Below, piece by piece: positions 1-9,107 of a DNA stretch of 64,000 bases. This DNA is from Bradyrhizobium agreste (lineage in GTDB: Bacteria > Pseudomonadota > Alphaproteobacteria > Rhizobiales > Xanthobacteraceae), in contig NZ_JACCHP010000007.1 in the NCBI RefSeq assembly GCF_016031625.1, positions 1 to 64,000 on the forward strand, given 5' to 3'. Both the position numbers and the translations under genes were made by a program. The number at the start of each line of letters is the position of its first letter. Within the stretch, counting starts at the first letter, position 1. The notes under the pieces were generated by a model. That model had not been told where the DNA came from. It ran no database searches and saw only the letters and a program-made list of their open reading frames with translations.

Positions 1-63
1 GGTGGGATATTTGGGGGCATGTTCGGTCTCGGATCGCTCGGCAAGAGGAGAGACGGTGGCTGA
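1..63 (+). CDS. possible C-terminal end of a gene cut by the window edge
   Basis: Frame 1 is open from the first base and ends at a TGA at 61-63, giving about 20 Gly-rich residues (GGIFGGMFGLGSLGKRRDGG). A glycine-rich hydrophobic tail ending in basic residues is plausible for a real C-terminus, and it would converge on the minus-strand GTPase gene. Nothing more can be said from 20 codons. Confidence 0.3.
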   Translation, partial: GGIFGGMFGLGSLGKRRDGG

Positions 64-94
64 CGGCGGAAGCGGTTGACCCTACCGCCTCACC

Positions 95-1024
95 TCAGCC
101 GCCGGCAACGCACGTCTTCATAATCTCGTCGAGCTCGGCACGGGAGAGCATGCCAAGCTCGGCGATGAAGACGATCCGCGACCGCGCCGCGCCGGGTGCC
201 GGCGCATCGCCAGGCGCGAGCGTGGCGCGTCCGGCGGCAAATTGAAACACCATCTGGCGGCCGGGCTGCTCGAGCGTTTCGAACAGGCCTTTGGCGCGCG
301 CCAGCTTCGGCGCAAGGCGGTTGATGGCCCGCTGCAGGCGCGGCAGCGAGACTGGCTTGTCCGAGGTCCAGCTCAGCGTTTCGAAGCGCTCCTCCGCCGG
401 GCGTTTCGGTCCCACCTCGCGCGGCGCCGGGGCGCGGTCGGCGCCGGCGGGAAACAGCAGCGCGGGCGGAATCTCGCCATGGTGTGCGTCGACCACCCCC
501 GCGGGCACGCGCTGCGCGCGGATGGCTTGGCGCATCCGCGCACCCGCCCCCTCCTCTGCCAGGTCCAGCTTGCTCAATGCCACGATATCTGCGACGCGGA
601 GCTGCGAGCGCTGCAGCGCGTCGTCGAGGGCAGCGGGCGGCGCCGTCGCGTCCAACACGCAAAGCACCGTCTCCAGCGGAGCCTCGCGCAGGATCACCGG
701 GTCCATCAGATTGCGCACGATGTCGGCGGGATCGGCGACGCCGCTGGTTTCGATGACGATGTAGTCGGGCTTGGGATTGCGCCGCAGCAGCGTCGAAAGC
801 GTGCGGAGCAGATCGCCCTCGAGCGAACAACAGATGCAGCCATTGGCAAGGCTGACCACGCCGTCGCTCGCGCCCGCGATCAGCTCCGCATCGATGTTGA
901 TGGCGCCGAAATCGTTGACGACGGCGGCAATGCGCCGTCCTTGCGCATGCGCCAGCAGATGGTTGACGATTGTGGTCTTGCCGGCCCCGAGGAAACCCGT
1001 CACCAGGAGAACCGGGACCGGCAT
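95..1024 (-). CDS. CobW/YjiA-type G3E GTPase (putative metal chaperone)
   Basis: The 309-residue protein opens with a P-loop (TGFLGAGKTT, about residues 9-18), followed by the hallmark metal-binding CxCC (NGCICCSLEGD, about residues 61-71) and ETSGVADPADI, which correspond to the GTPase switch regions of the CobW/COG0523 family. Members bind GTP and Zn or Co and deliver metal to target enzymes. The C-terminal third (from about residue 200) matches the position of the CobW_C domain. It starts three bases after the stop of the amidohydrolase gene, so the two are co-transcribed. A metal-dependent amidohydrolase upstream makes it a reasonable client, but that is inference. The precise metal cannot be read from the sequence. 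Confidence 0.88.
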   Translation of the reverse strand: MPVPVLLVTGFLGAGKTTIVNHLLAHAQGRRIAAVVNDFGAINIDAELIAGASDGVVSLANGCICCSLEGDLLRTLSTLLRRNPKPDYIVIETSGVADPADIVRNLMDPVILREAPLETVLCVLDATAPPAALDDALQRSQLRVADIVALSKLDLAEEGAGARMRQAIRAQRVPAGVVDAHHGEIPPALLFPAGADRAPAPREVGPKRPAEERFETLSWTSDKPVSLPRLQRAINRLAPKLARAKGLFETLEQPGRQMVFQFAAGRATLAPGDAPAPGAARSRIVFIAELGMLSRAELDEIMKTCVAGG

Positions 1025-1027
1025 GGC

Positions 1028-2518
1028 TCAGCCCTCCACGATTGGGCGCCGCACGGGCTTTCCCGGCCGCGCCGTCACATCGAGAATGCCATCGCTGATC
1101 AGCACCTGACCGCTGACGATCAGGTGCCGCACGCCTTCCGACGGACGGTTCATCGCCGTGAAGGTGGCTCGGTCGGAAAGTCTTTCGTAGTCGAACACGA
1201 CGATGTCGGCATCGGCGTCCTTGGCGAGCCGGCCCTTGGCCCGTATCGCCGGCGTGCTCTGCGACAGGATCTCCGCCGGGATCAGCGCGCATTTGCGTAC
1301 GCCTTCCAGCAGCGACACGGCCTTGCGCTCGCGCACCCATTCGCGGATGAACTTCGTGAAGCAGCCGGCCGAGCGCGGATGCGAGGTGGCATCATCCGGC
1401 AGCGGCCAGGCATCGCCGGTATAGGTTGAGCCGTCCGACAGCGTCCAGGGCATCGCGTCGGACGCGATTGCGCCGCCGGGATACAGCACCGACATGTCGA
1501 GCAGGTCGCGGTGGTGCGCATTGTTCTCGGTGTCGAGGATGTGCCAGAGCACCAGCGAGGACGGCTCCTCGGCCTGCGCCTTCAAGAGCTCCTCGCGGTC
1601 GTGAAAGCGATAGCCGTCGGTGACGCGCTGCACGGAATCGTAACCGGTGCCGTTGCGCTCGACGAACTTGGGATCGCTGAAGAAGGCCGCGGCCAGCACG
1701 GTCGAGCCGGTGCCGTAAGGATAGGCCTCGACCGTGATCGGCAGGCCCTGTCCTTGCGCTTCCTCGATCAGCACGCGGCAGCGCTCGACGTCGGTCTTGC
1801 TCGACGAGTTGAAATGGCAGATGTGCATGTGCGCGCCGGTGGCGCCGGCATAGCCGATCAGGCGGATATAGGCTTCAACCGCGCTCTCGGGATCGATGCG
1901 CGACATGAAGGCGACATGGGTGAAGGTGGGCACGTCCTGCTTCGCGGCCAGCTGGCACACCGCAGTCAGCTCCTGCACGCCGGCGCCGGGCGCATAGGCA
2001 TTGAGGATGCCGATGCCGATGCCGCCCTCGTTAAGGCCGCGAGTGAGGCGCTCGAGGATGCCTGAGACCTCTGCATCGGTTGCGACGTTGTCCATCCAAC
2101 GGCGGTCGCGCATGGCGTTGCCGAAGGCTTCCAGCGAGCTCTCCGCGTTGGAGCCCGTCATCGCGCCGATGCGGGCGAAGGCCCAATTGGTGGCCGCGCC
2201 ATAGTTCAGCACGCGGCCTTTCCGCGCCTGACGCTCATACCAGGACCCGACCGGCAGCACGCCGGCCTCGAGATCGAGCGTCGTGGTGACGCCGTCGAAC
2301 GCCTGCATGCGGTCGGCCGGAAGCGACTGGCCATGGGCGTGCAGATCGATGAAGCCGGGCGCCACCACGAGGCCGGTGGCGTCGATGACTCGCTCCGCGC
2401 CGCCGAGACCCGTGCCGACGGCGGCGATCTTGCCGTCCACCACCGCCACATCACCGACGGCGTCCATCCCGCTCGCGGGATCCACCACCCGGCCGCCAGA
2501 GATCACCAAACCGCTCAT
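1028..2518 (-). CDS. D-aminoacylase / N-acyl-D-amino-acid deacylase family amidohydrolase
   Basis: The 496-residue protein has the amidohydrolase beta-sandwich N-terminus (VISGGRVVDPASG), then the metal site motif GFIDLHAHGQ, with further His residues at FTHVAFMS and HMHICHFNSSS, and a late IASDAMPW that supplies the catalytic Asp region. This order is that of the D-aminoacylase/dihydroorotase-like subgroup of the amidohydrolase superfamily, which hydrolyses N-acyl-D-amino acids or related amides. The start at 2518 was chosen because GGGGAGA lies seven bases upstream; the frame stays open to 2734, but the extra 72 residues have no family counterpart. It is first in an operon with the CobW-type GTPase. 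The substrate is unknown. Confidence 0.85.
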   Translation of the reverse strand: MSGLVISGGRVVDPASGMDAVGDVAVVDGKIAAVGTGLGGAERVIDATGLVVAPGFIDLHAHGQSLPADRMQAFDGVTTTLDLEAGVLPVGSWYERQARKGRVLNYGAATNWAFARIGAMTGSNAESSLEAFGNAMRDRRWMDNVATDAEVSGILERLTRGLNEGGIGIGILNAYAPGAGVQELTAVCQLAAKQDVPTFTHVAFMSRIDPESAVEAYIRLIGYAGATGAHMHICHFNSSSKTDVERCRVLIEEAQGQGLPITVEAYPYGTGSTVLAAAFFSDPKFVERNGTGYDSVQRVTDGYRFHDREELLKAQAEEPSSLVLWHILDTENNAHHRDLLDMSVLYPGGAIASDAMPWTLSDGSTYTGDAWPLPDDATSHPRSAGCFTKFIREWVRERKAVSLLEGVRKCALIPAEILSQSTPAIRAKGRLAKDADADIVVFDYERLSDRATFTAMNRPSEGVRHLIVSGQVLISDGILDVTARPGKPVRRPIVEG

Positions 2519-2695
2519 ATCGTCTCCCCGACAAGTTATTGCAAAGACCTCCAAAGGCCCGGCAGCAGCTCCGGAGGCGCATCGGCGCGCATAGTGCAGA
2601 TTTTGAGGGCAACGACCACCTCCACTGAAGCCGACGCAGCATGCATATCGCCGCACAGCCATTGCCCGGATCGCGCCGGCGGATGCAGTCTCGGG

Positions 2696-2800
2696 TTGCA
2701 TCCCGGGAAAGGCCACGCTATTGGATGCACGCAATCATTCTTCTTGGAGGCGACCATGTCTACGACTGCACGCTTCCCGGGTTCGACGGGCGATATTTGA
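2696..2800 (+). other. promoter-like sequence, Shine-Dalgarno and 14-codon reading frame
   Basis: TTGCAT (2696-2701), 17 bases, then TATTGG (2719-2724) resembles a sigma-70 promoter. It is followed by GGAGG and an ATG at 2756 that opens a frame of 14 codons ending in TGA at 2798-2800 (MSTTARFPGSTGDI). This may be the preserved start of a gene whose body has been lost, or a tiny leader peptide. The rest of the 2519-2901 interval shows no other gene. Confidence 0.25.
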
Positions 2801-2901
2801 CGCGCCCCTCCCGGGATTGAGACCCGGGTCAGATCACAACTGTCCATATCAAATCGAATCTGCCGCGGTGCCTGTTGGGCCGCGATCGCGAACCTGTCGT
2901 C

Positions 2902-4033
2902 ATGACATCCAATCTCCTGCCGTCCCCTTGTCGGGTGGCCGGTTATTCCGACCTGCTCGAACGCAGGCTTCGGCGATATCATCCGCGCTTCCAGGACGCC
3001 GTACGTGCGCTGGCCGCGCGGCACCCGCGCCTGGCCGATCTCGCCGCGAGCTTTCCCGCGCTTCTCTTCGCGCTGGCTGTTCCGCGGGCACGGCTCGATC
3101 CCGCGCGCGCGATAGCATGCGTGGTCGACGGCGCTTCCCTCGCGCAAGCCGCCACACCTGCCGATCTGCCCCTGTGGCTGCGCAAGCTGCCGCCGGAGGC
3201 ATTCGTGCGCCCGGTCCCGCGCCTGCCTGACGGCGAGCTGTTTTCGCCGACAGATCGCGAACCACCTTCCGCGCTCGCTCAAGCTCGCGCCGTGCTGGCT
3301 TCAGCTCGTCGCCGACACCGCCGAGCTCGCGCATGAGCCGATGGCTGCGTGGATCGCGCGTGAGTTCGTCCGCGAGCCGCAGCGTGTGAGGAGTGCGCGG
3401 TTGCGGCTCATCTGTCTCTGGGCGTGGTTTTCCTCTCAGCCCACGACATTGGGGCACGATCTGATCGAGAGGCCGTGGACGCCGGACCTGCGGATCGATG
3501 CCGCACGTTCGGCCGCGGAGAATTGGCGAACGGTCTTTGCCTTGCACACCAATCTCGGCCGCCTGCCGATCGCCGATATGTGGCTGCGGCCCGGCCGGAT
3601 GGCAGGTTACGAATTCGTGCCGCTGGATGGCATTGCCGCCATCACCGAAGAGGCAAAGGCGATGCGGAATTGCCTCAACTCGTATGGCGGCGATCTCGCA
3701 CACAATCGGTCGCGGCTCTGGAGCATTCGGAAGGACGGAGAACGGGTCGCGACGTTGCGAATCGCGCGCCGCTACCGCGATCCGCTGCCGAACATCGTCG
3801 AGCTCGAAGGTCCCGGTAATGCGACGGCATCGCAGGAGCTGTGGTGGGCGGCACGTCAATGGCTGCACAAGCACGACTTGTCGCAGATCGACATGAGACA
3901 ACATGCTTGGCAAACCGCGCCGTTGGATCGCGAAAGCTGGGTGTCGCCGTGGCGGCCATACTGGCTCGCCAAGCGCCGTATTCCGGACTGGCTGCCGATG
4001 GCGCCGTCGCGCAAGGCGCTCGAAGCGCTGTGA
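2902..4033 (+). pseudogene. PcfJ-like protein gene broken by one extra base
   Basis: Two frames make one protein. Frame 1 runs from ATG 2902 (an ATG at 2875 is also possible) through LERRLRRYHPRFQDAVRAL and LPPEAFVRPVPRLPDGEL. It should continue in frame 2 as RQIANHLPRSLKLAPCWLQ and on to the stop at 4033. The switch needs removal of one base at 3241-3247, where TTTTCGC could have been TTTCGC. The frame 2 part carries AMRNCLNSY, SRLWSIRKDGERVATL and WWAARQWL, the pattern of PcfJ-like proteins first named from conjugative plasmids; their function is unknown. Total length would be about 375 residues. It could be a mutation or a sequencing error; a programmed shift is less likely because the site is not a classical slippery heptamer. 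Confidence 0.6.
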
Positions 4034-4357
4034 GTTGAAATGGTGCCAACGGAAGTCCGTTGCAGCCCGCACGCGGTCTCGTTCTCGCGGCATGATCCGC
4101 CCGAGCTATCCTCCGCTTCACACCCCCTCCAAGGAAAGGGCGCAGGGAAGACCGGGCGCCAGCTGGCACCCATAAGACCCCTGCGCTGAACGAATGCACA
4201 CGCAGTGCACAGGGGAGACACAGGGCGCCCGGGACACGTCGAGATCATGGACTACTGAACCGGCCGTGACACAGCTCTGCCGTCTTCTCGCCCCCATTCT
4301 CCTTCAGGGAGCTGGGCGGGGCGGCGTTACGGTGGGCAAAGTTCCCTGAGGTTCCGT
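4034..4357 (+). other. gene-free interval, no clear element
   Basis: This 324-base stretch holds no coding frame that I support. It contains a GC-rich block with short inverted repeats (for example GTGCA near 4202-4208) that looks like degraded intergenic repeat material, and must include the promoter of the following gene. No canonical promoter or terminator is convincing. Confidence 0.4.
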
Positions 4358-5383
4358 GTGATCGTCCGTCGTCTTCTGCAAGACAACTCCCGTCGTTCCG
4401 TTTCGCGCCGCGCCCTCCTTGGCGGGCTCCTGTCGGCAGGCAGCGCGCTCGCGCTCGGCGGATGTGCTGGCCTCGGTGCGACCGGCGCGCGCTTCGACGC
4501 CTCATCGCTCTCCGTCGACCCGACATTGCTCGTCGTCACCACGCGCAAGCCCGTGAACGGCGCCCGCGCGAAACCCTGGTTCGGGCCGGAGCGGGCCGCG
4601 CGCATGACGGTCGCGCGGGCGAAGCTGACGGCGCCGGACGAGAGCCGACTTTCGCTCGCCTCGGTGGGACTCGAGGATTGGCGTCTTGACCGGATCGAGC
4701 CGGTACCGGCCGATGCCGGCGATCTCGCTGCGGAGGCCGGCGGAGGGGACGTGCTGATCTACGTGCACGGCTTCAAGCAGACATTCGAGACGGCGGTGCT
4801 CGATGCGGCCCACCTTTCCGATGGCATCAGGTTCCGCGGCCGGACCATGGCATTCTCCTGGCCTTCCAAGGCGGGACTGTTCGACTACGCCTATGACCGC
4901 GACAGCGCGATGTGGTCGCGCGACAATTTCGAGCGCGTGCTCTCGGCGCTGGTGTCGGCGCCGGGGGCGGGGCGCGTGCACATCGTCGCGCACAGCATGG
5001 GAACCATGCTGACGCTCGAAAGCCTGCGTCAGCTCTACGGGCGATACGGCGACACAGTGACGAGCAAGATCGGTGCGGTGGTGTTTGCCGCCCCCGACAT
5101 CGACATGGACGTGTTCTCGTCGGCGATCCAGCGCATCGGTCCGCTCGCCGGCAAGATCACCGTGATCGCCTCGACCAACGATCGTGCACTGGCGCTGTCG
5201 GGGCAGCTCGCAGGCGGCATGACCCGGGTCGGTGCGGCCGAGAAGGCCGCCATCGCGGGGCTCGGTGTGCGCGTGGTCGATGCGTCGGCAGAAGGCTGGG
5301 GCATCATCAACCACGATCTGTTTCTGTCGAACGCGGAAGTGCAGCGGGTGATCCGGCGGTCGATCGACGGCACGACGGCGTGA
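4358..5383 (+). CDS. exported alpha/beta hydrolase of the DUF900 esterase family
   Basis: The 341-residue protein starts with GTG (no ATG is available nearby). Its N-terminus has a twin-arginine-like SRRALLGG, a hydrophobic stretch and LALGGC, a likely lipobox, so it is probably an outer-layer lipoprotein. The body has VLIYVHGFKQTF, the typical DUF900 oxyanion/HG region, then AFSWPSKAG and the nucleophile elbow VHIVAHSMGTM with the catalytic Ser. Asp and His of the triad would be in FAAPDID and INHDLF near the end. The family is an esterase/lipase-like group of unknown substrate. It stands alone, with a convergent helicase gene 18 bases beyond its stop. Confidence 0.8.
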   Translation: MIVRRLLQDNSRRSVSRRALLGGLLSAGSALALGGCAGLGATGARFDASSLSVDPTLLVVTTRKPVNGARAKPWFGPERAARMTVARAKLTAPDESRLSLASVGLEDWRLDRIEPVPADAGDLAAEAGGGDVLIYVHGFKQTFETAVLDAAHLSDGIRFRGRTMAFSWPSKAGLFDYAYDRDSAMWSRDNFERVLSALVSAPGAGRVHIVAHSMGTMLTLESLRQLYGRYGDTVTSKIGAVVFAAPDIDMDVFSSAIQRIGPLAGKITVIASTNDRALALSGQLAGGMTRVGAAEKAAIAGLGVRVVDASAEGWGIINHDLFLSNAEVQRVIRRSIDGTTA

Positions 5384-5401
5384 GGGAGCGGCTGTACGGC
5401 G

Positions 5402-7219
5402 TCAGGCGATCAAACGTTGCACCAATGCCGACTCGCTCGAATACGTCAGGAGCGCCTCGTGAGTTGCCCGGGTCACCCCGACATAGGTCAGCCGGACACA
5501 TTCCTCGACGGCCTCGCCGTGGCGGCCGAGCAGGCCCAAGCCGGCGATGGCGACGCAGGGAAACTCCAGCCCCTTCGCGCTGTGCATACTCAAGAATCGC
5601 ACGGCCACCCGTTTGACTGAAACCCTGTTGCGATTGTCCTTGGCGATGTCGATCGGCACGCCATGCCCGGCGAGGATCTGCGCGACGCGCCCGCCGATCC
5701 AGTGCTCCGGGTAGAGACACGCCATCTGCGACCACTCGTAGCCGGCTTTCTTCCGGTCGAGAAACCACTCGGCGACGCAGTGAGCTTCTGCGTCGATGCT
5801 CACGCACCGCCGCACGTCCGGCTCCAGGCCCTGCCGGCCCGCATCTTCCGGCAGCAGAATGGCCTGCTCGTCGTCGGCCGTGATGCCGGGAGCGCCGATG
5901 ACGTCCGCGGCGAAGCGTCTTGCGAAGGCAACGATTTGGGCGGTGTTGCGATAATTGACCTTCAACACGGTCGTTCTGCCGCTCGCTTCAATTCCGACCT
6001 GTTTCCACACCGGGCGTTCACGCCCCTTATAGATGGCCTGAATATCGTCGTAGACGACCATCAGTGCCTTGGTGCGCGGGTTCACCATCTTGGCCGCGAG
6101 CGCGAGCCATTGCGGTTCGAAGTCGTGCGCCTCGTCGATCAGGACGGCGTCGTACTGCTCCGCTGGGATATGGCCTCGATCGACCGCCTTCACGACCTCT
6201 GAAACGCTGGCAGCAAGGCGCTCTGCATAGTCCGGATACTCTCGATCAGATGGGACGGGAATCCCATACGTCCGCAGCATGCGGTAGCACCACGAGTGAA
6301 AGGTGTGGACCTGAACGCGGTCCTCGACGCCCCTGCTCTGCACGGCATCCTCGAGCCGGCCGGCGATGCCGTTGGCGTAGCACAGGATCAGCACCGGCTT
6401 TGCCGCCGCACGTGCCAAATACTCGGCGCGAAAGGCGAGGATCAGGGTCTTGCCCGACCCGGCGACGCCGCGAATGATGCGATGCCCCTCGCCCAGACTG
6501 CGCGCGAACTGCTCCTGATGCAGGTCCATGACCGCGAGCGTCCGGTCCGAGGAATCGGCGCCAGTGGCATCGTCCAAGGGCAGCGCAATCTGCCTTATGC
6601 GAATCTCCGGAAACAGCAGCGCCCGCAACCGGTCGAATTGCGGCAGGGACAGCGGCTCTTCGAGACGCGGATGGACCATGCGCCATAATCTCGACCGGAA
6701 TTCCTCGGGGTCCGCGCCCTCCGTCATCTCGTCCTTGAACAGGCAGAGATGCTCGGAAAACACCTCCTTGAGATCGGCCTGGTCGAACTGCTTGCGCGTG
6801 ATGTTGGTGAACACGGCCCCAAAGCCGAACGGAACGATGGGCCGGCCGGCGAGGCGATGCCCCGGCGGAAACAACAATTGCCCGTCGCGCTCCAGCGTGC
6901 GCACGACCTCGAACGCATAGTTGCGAGCCTGCTCCAGCGGATTGGTTTCCCGCACCACACCACGACTTGTCAGCAGCTCGACCTTCGTCTTGTCCGCCGA
7001 CACGATCGTCTCCAGGCGCCAGTCCTTCACCTCGAGCACGAGCAGGCCGTTCGCGGGATGAATGATGATGAAATCCGGATGCCGGTTGCGAGGGCCGACA
7101 GGCAGGTTATGCCAAACGACGGCGTTCTCTTCGAGGAAGTCCTTCAGTCGTTCCGCCAGCCGTAGCTCCCCACGGCTGTCGAAGCGCGCGAAGCCGAGAC
7201 TCGGGATCAGGATTGCCAT
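5402..7219 (-). CDS. NERD-domain UvrD-like helicase
   Basis: The 605-residue protein begins with a NERD nuclease-related domain (about residues 14-125: GELRLAERL, HPDFIIIHPANGLLVLEVKDW, where D...EVK matches the nuclease core). A superfamily 1 helicase core follows: Walker A GVAGSGKT with Lys 257, HTFHSW, DEAHDF in motif II, YDDIQAIY, VNYRNT, and the C-terminal FLSMHSAKGLEFPCV and LTYVGVTRAT. Such proteins are thought to unwind or repair DNA, and some sit in defence islands. The ATG at 7219 was preferred; a GTG at 7249 in the same frame is also possible. It is divergent from the SEC-C-associated pair. Confidence 0.88.
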   Translation of the reverse strand: MAILIPSLGFARFDSRGELRLAERLKDFLEENAVVWHNLPVGPRNRHPDFIIIHPANGLLVLEVKDWRLETIVSADKTKVELLTSRGVVRETNPLEQARNYAFEVVRTLERDGQLLFPPGHRLAGRPIVPFGFGAVFTNITRKQFDQADLKEVFSEHLCLFKDEMTEGADPEEFRSRLWRMVHPRLEEPLSLPQFDRLRALLFPEIRIRQIALPLDDATGADSSDRTLAVMDLHQEQFARSLGEGHRIIRGVAGSGKTLILAFRAEYLARAAAKPVLILCYANGIAGRLEDAVQSRGVEDRVQVHTFHSWCYRMLRTYGIPVPSDREYPDYAERLAASVSEVVKAVDRGHIPAEQYDAVLIDEAHDFEPQWLALAAKMVNPRTKALMVVYDDIQAIYKGRERPVWKQVGIEASGRTTVLKVNYRNTAQIVAFARRFAADVIGAPGITADDEQAILLPEDAGRQGLEPDVRRCVSIDAEAHCVAEWFLDRKKAGYEWSQMACLYPEHWIGGRVAQILAGHGVPIDIAKDNRNRVSVKRVAVRFLSMHSAKGLEFPCVAIAGLGLLGRHGEAVEECVRLTYVGVTRATHEALLTYSSESALVQRLIA

Positions 7220-7559
7220 GTGACGACCGCGAGCACCATTGCGGACCACCTTGTGAGCTCAGCAGGGCGGTCTCTCCAGGCTCACATCGTTGCCTGGAGT
7301 GAGCAGGTTTTCAATGGGTTAGGATCAGATGGCGCTCCGTTCCGAACACGATCGCGAACCTTATCCAATTGAGATGGCTGTATATTTCGCCGTCCCAATG
7401 CTCCGACACGGCATACGCGCGTCCGAGCGCGACGTAAAAGACAGTTGATGTCATCCGGAACGATCCGGTTCCGGATCGCGCCGTTGGCGTACGCTTGCTA
7501 ACCTGCGGTACAGTCACATCCGAAGCCGCGATCAGGCTCTCGAACATGCGAGCAGCAAC
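7220..7559. promoter_or_regulatory. divergent intergenic region
   Basis: These 340 bases separate the divergent helicase and the 475-residue protein gene, so both promoters must lie here. I see a short inverted match (GTTCCGGAT/ATCCGGAAC type) near 7455-7475, which could be an operator or a hairpin. I see no convincing -35/-10 pair and no gene. Confidence 0.35.
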
Positions 7560-8987
7560 ATGGCCACCAAGCATATCCTCGACGGGCTGATCAAATGGTC
7601 CATGCGCGATCGCTGGGCCGACCAGTTTGAGGCGACCCTTGAAGATCATCTCATGGAGGCTTGCGACGAAACCGGGCTTGAGGTGGATGAAATCGTCTCG
7701 ACCCTCGGCGAAGACCTGTTCATGAGCACGGTGTGGGCCTGCGCTTTCGAAGACTTCCTGACTCGTGAGTTCGAGGACGGCGGCAGCGCACTTGACGATT
7801 ATCTGAAACGGCGGGGCTGGAAGGAATCCGCATCGGTGCGCACCTACCTGGCCGGGCTGCGACATTCGGTGATGAGCCTCTATGAGGTCAGCGACATCGT
7901 CCGCGGGACCTCGTTTCTGGCGCGGGATCTCATCCGCGGCGGCGAGCCGGTTCTGATCAGCGAGCGCAGCGCGACTCAAAGCCTGAAACCCTGGGACCGA
8001 ATTGCCGCCCGCGTGATTCAGGTTGGGTCGCGAACGGAGATCGGCGGCGGCTTGCTGGTATTCGACCACGAGACGTCGGAAGGTCTCCTCGAGTCCTTCG
8101 AAAAGCTCGACTCGCTCAGCAGCGAGGAGAAGCGGGAGCTTGCCGAGGCGAACGGATACGACTTCGATGAAGAAGCATTCATGGAGCTTTCCCCGACCGA
8201 AAGGCTGCGTGTCTCCGCTCCCATCTTCACGACATTCTGGCTCATCGACGCGATTGACAGAATTCAGTCACCGAGGATTCCCGATTTGCGGAACGCCGAA
8301 GGAGACGAAGTGATGCTGTGCGAGGCGCGCTTCCCGCTCTCCGCCCGCACCGCCGAGCATGACATCAGAGCCCTCTTGGAATCGCGCCCGGAGTTTCGTG
8401 CCACAAGCGCGACGTCCTGGAGCTGGGTCGCCGAAGCAGGGGACGTTGCCAAACCGGCCGCCACGGCATCAGAGCACGATCGGCCGTCGCCGGGAACGCT
8501 CACCTTCGAGACGTGGTCGGACGAGGACGCGCTCGTGCTCGCAGACATAAGGCTGGACGACAGGACGCTGGTGCTCAGCACCAACTCCAAGCAGCGTTGC
8601 GACCGCGGATGCGCGCTGCTGTCCGATGTCTTCGGCAGACGTCTGCGGAAACCCCTGGTCAGGACCGAATCGATCGAGCAAATCATGGCATCGCGCAATT
8701 CCGGCGCGCCGCCGCAGCTCGATATTCCCGAGGACGAGCAGCGCGCCGTCGTCCATGATTACATGGACCGGCACTACCGCGACGTGCTCGATCAACCAGT
8801 TCCCGCGCTTGGCGGACAAACACCGCGTGCCGCGGTCAAGACGGCAGGCGGACGGATCAAGGTCATCGAGTGGCTCAAGCTCATGGAGAACCGGTCGGCG
8901 AACCCTTCCGATCCGAACAACCCGATGGAAAGTTACGATTTCACGTGGCTATGGACGGAATTGGGCCTGAGCGAACTGAGGGAGTAA
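7560..8987 (+). CDS. conserved protein of unknown function, acidic, with ParS/MbcA-like C-terminal segment
   Basis: I do not recognise the 475-residue protein as a named family. The N-terminal 130 residues are helical and rich in Asp/Glu/Trp (WSMRDRWADQFEATLEDH). The middle has a predicted beta-rich part (RIAARVIQVGSRTEIGGGLLVFD). The C-terminal stretch PVPALGGQTPRAAVKTAGGR resembles the core of the MbcA/ParS toxin-binding (DUF2384-like) fold, followed by SYDFTWLWTELGL. There are no membrane segments. It precedes the SEC-C gene on the same strand, and the pair is divergent from the NERD helicase. A link to stress or defence is possible but not shown. An upstream GAGCAGCAAC gives a weak Shine-Dalgarno. 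Confidence 0.6.
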   Translation: MATKHILDGLIKWSMRDRWADQFEATLEDHLMEACDETGLEVDEIVSTLGEDLFMSTVWACAFEDFLTREFEDGGSALDDYLKRRGWKESASVRTYLAGLRHSVMSLYEVSDIVRGTSFLARDLIRGGEPVLISERSATQSLKPWDRIAARVIQVGSRTEIGGGLLVFDHETSEGLLESFEKLDSLSSEEKRELAEANGYDFDEEAFMELSPTERLRVSAPIFTTFWLIDAIDRIQSPRIPDLRNAEGDEVMLCEARFPLSARTAEHDIRALLESRPEFRATSATSWSWVAEAGDVAKPAATASEHDRPSPGTLTFETWSDEDALVLADIRLDDRTLVLSTNSKQRCDRGCALLSDVFGRRLRKPLVRTESIEQIMASRNSGAPPQLDIPEDEQRAVVHDYMDRHYRDVLDQPVPALGGQTPRAAVKTAGGRIKVIEWLKLMENRSANPSDPNNPMESYDFTWLWTELGLSELRE

Positions 8988-9107
8988 ACGATCCGGACAA
9001 TGCCGCCGCTCTGGCCATGGCCGGCGCGGAAAAGTTGCTCGGCTCGTCGTTGTTCCAGGTGGTCCATCGCCTGGAAGGGAGTTTGTCATTCAAGAGATGG
9101 CGTTCCG

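Noticed and set aside
2518..2734. 72-residue N-terminal extension of the amidohydrolase
   Set aside because: No family match, Cys/Arg-rich text, and a clear Shine-Dalgarno at the internal ATG 2518.
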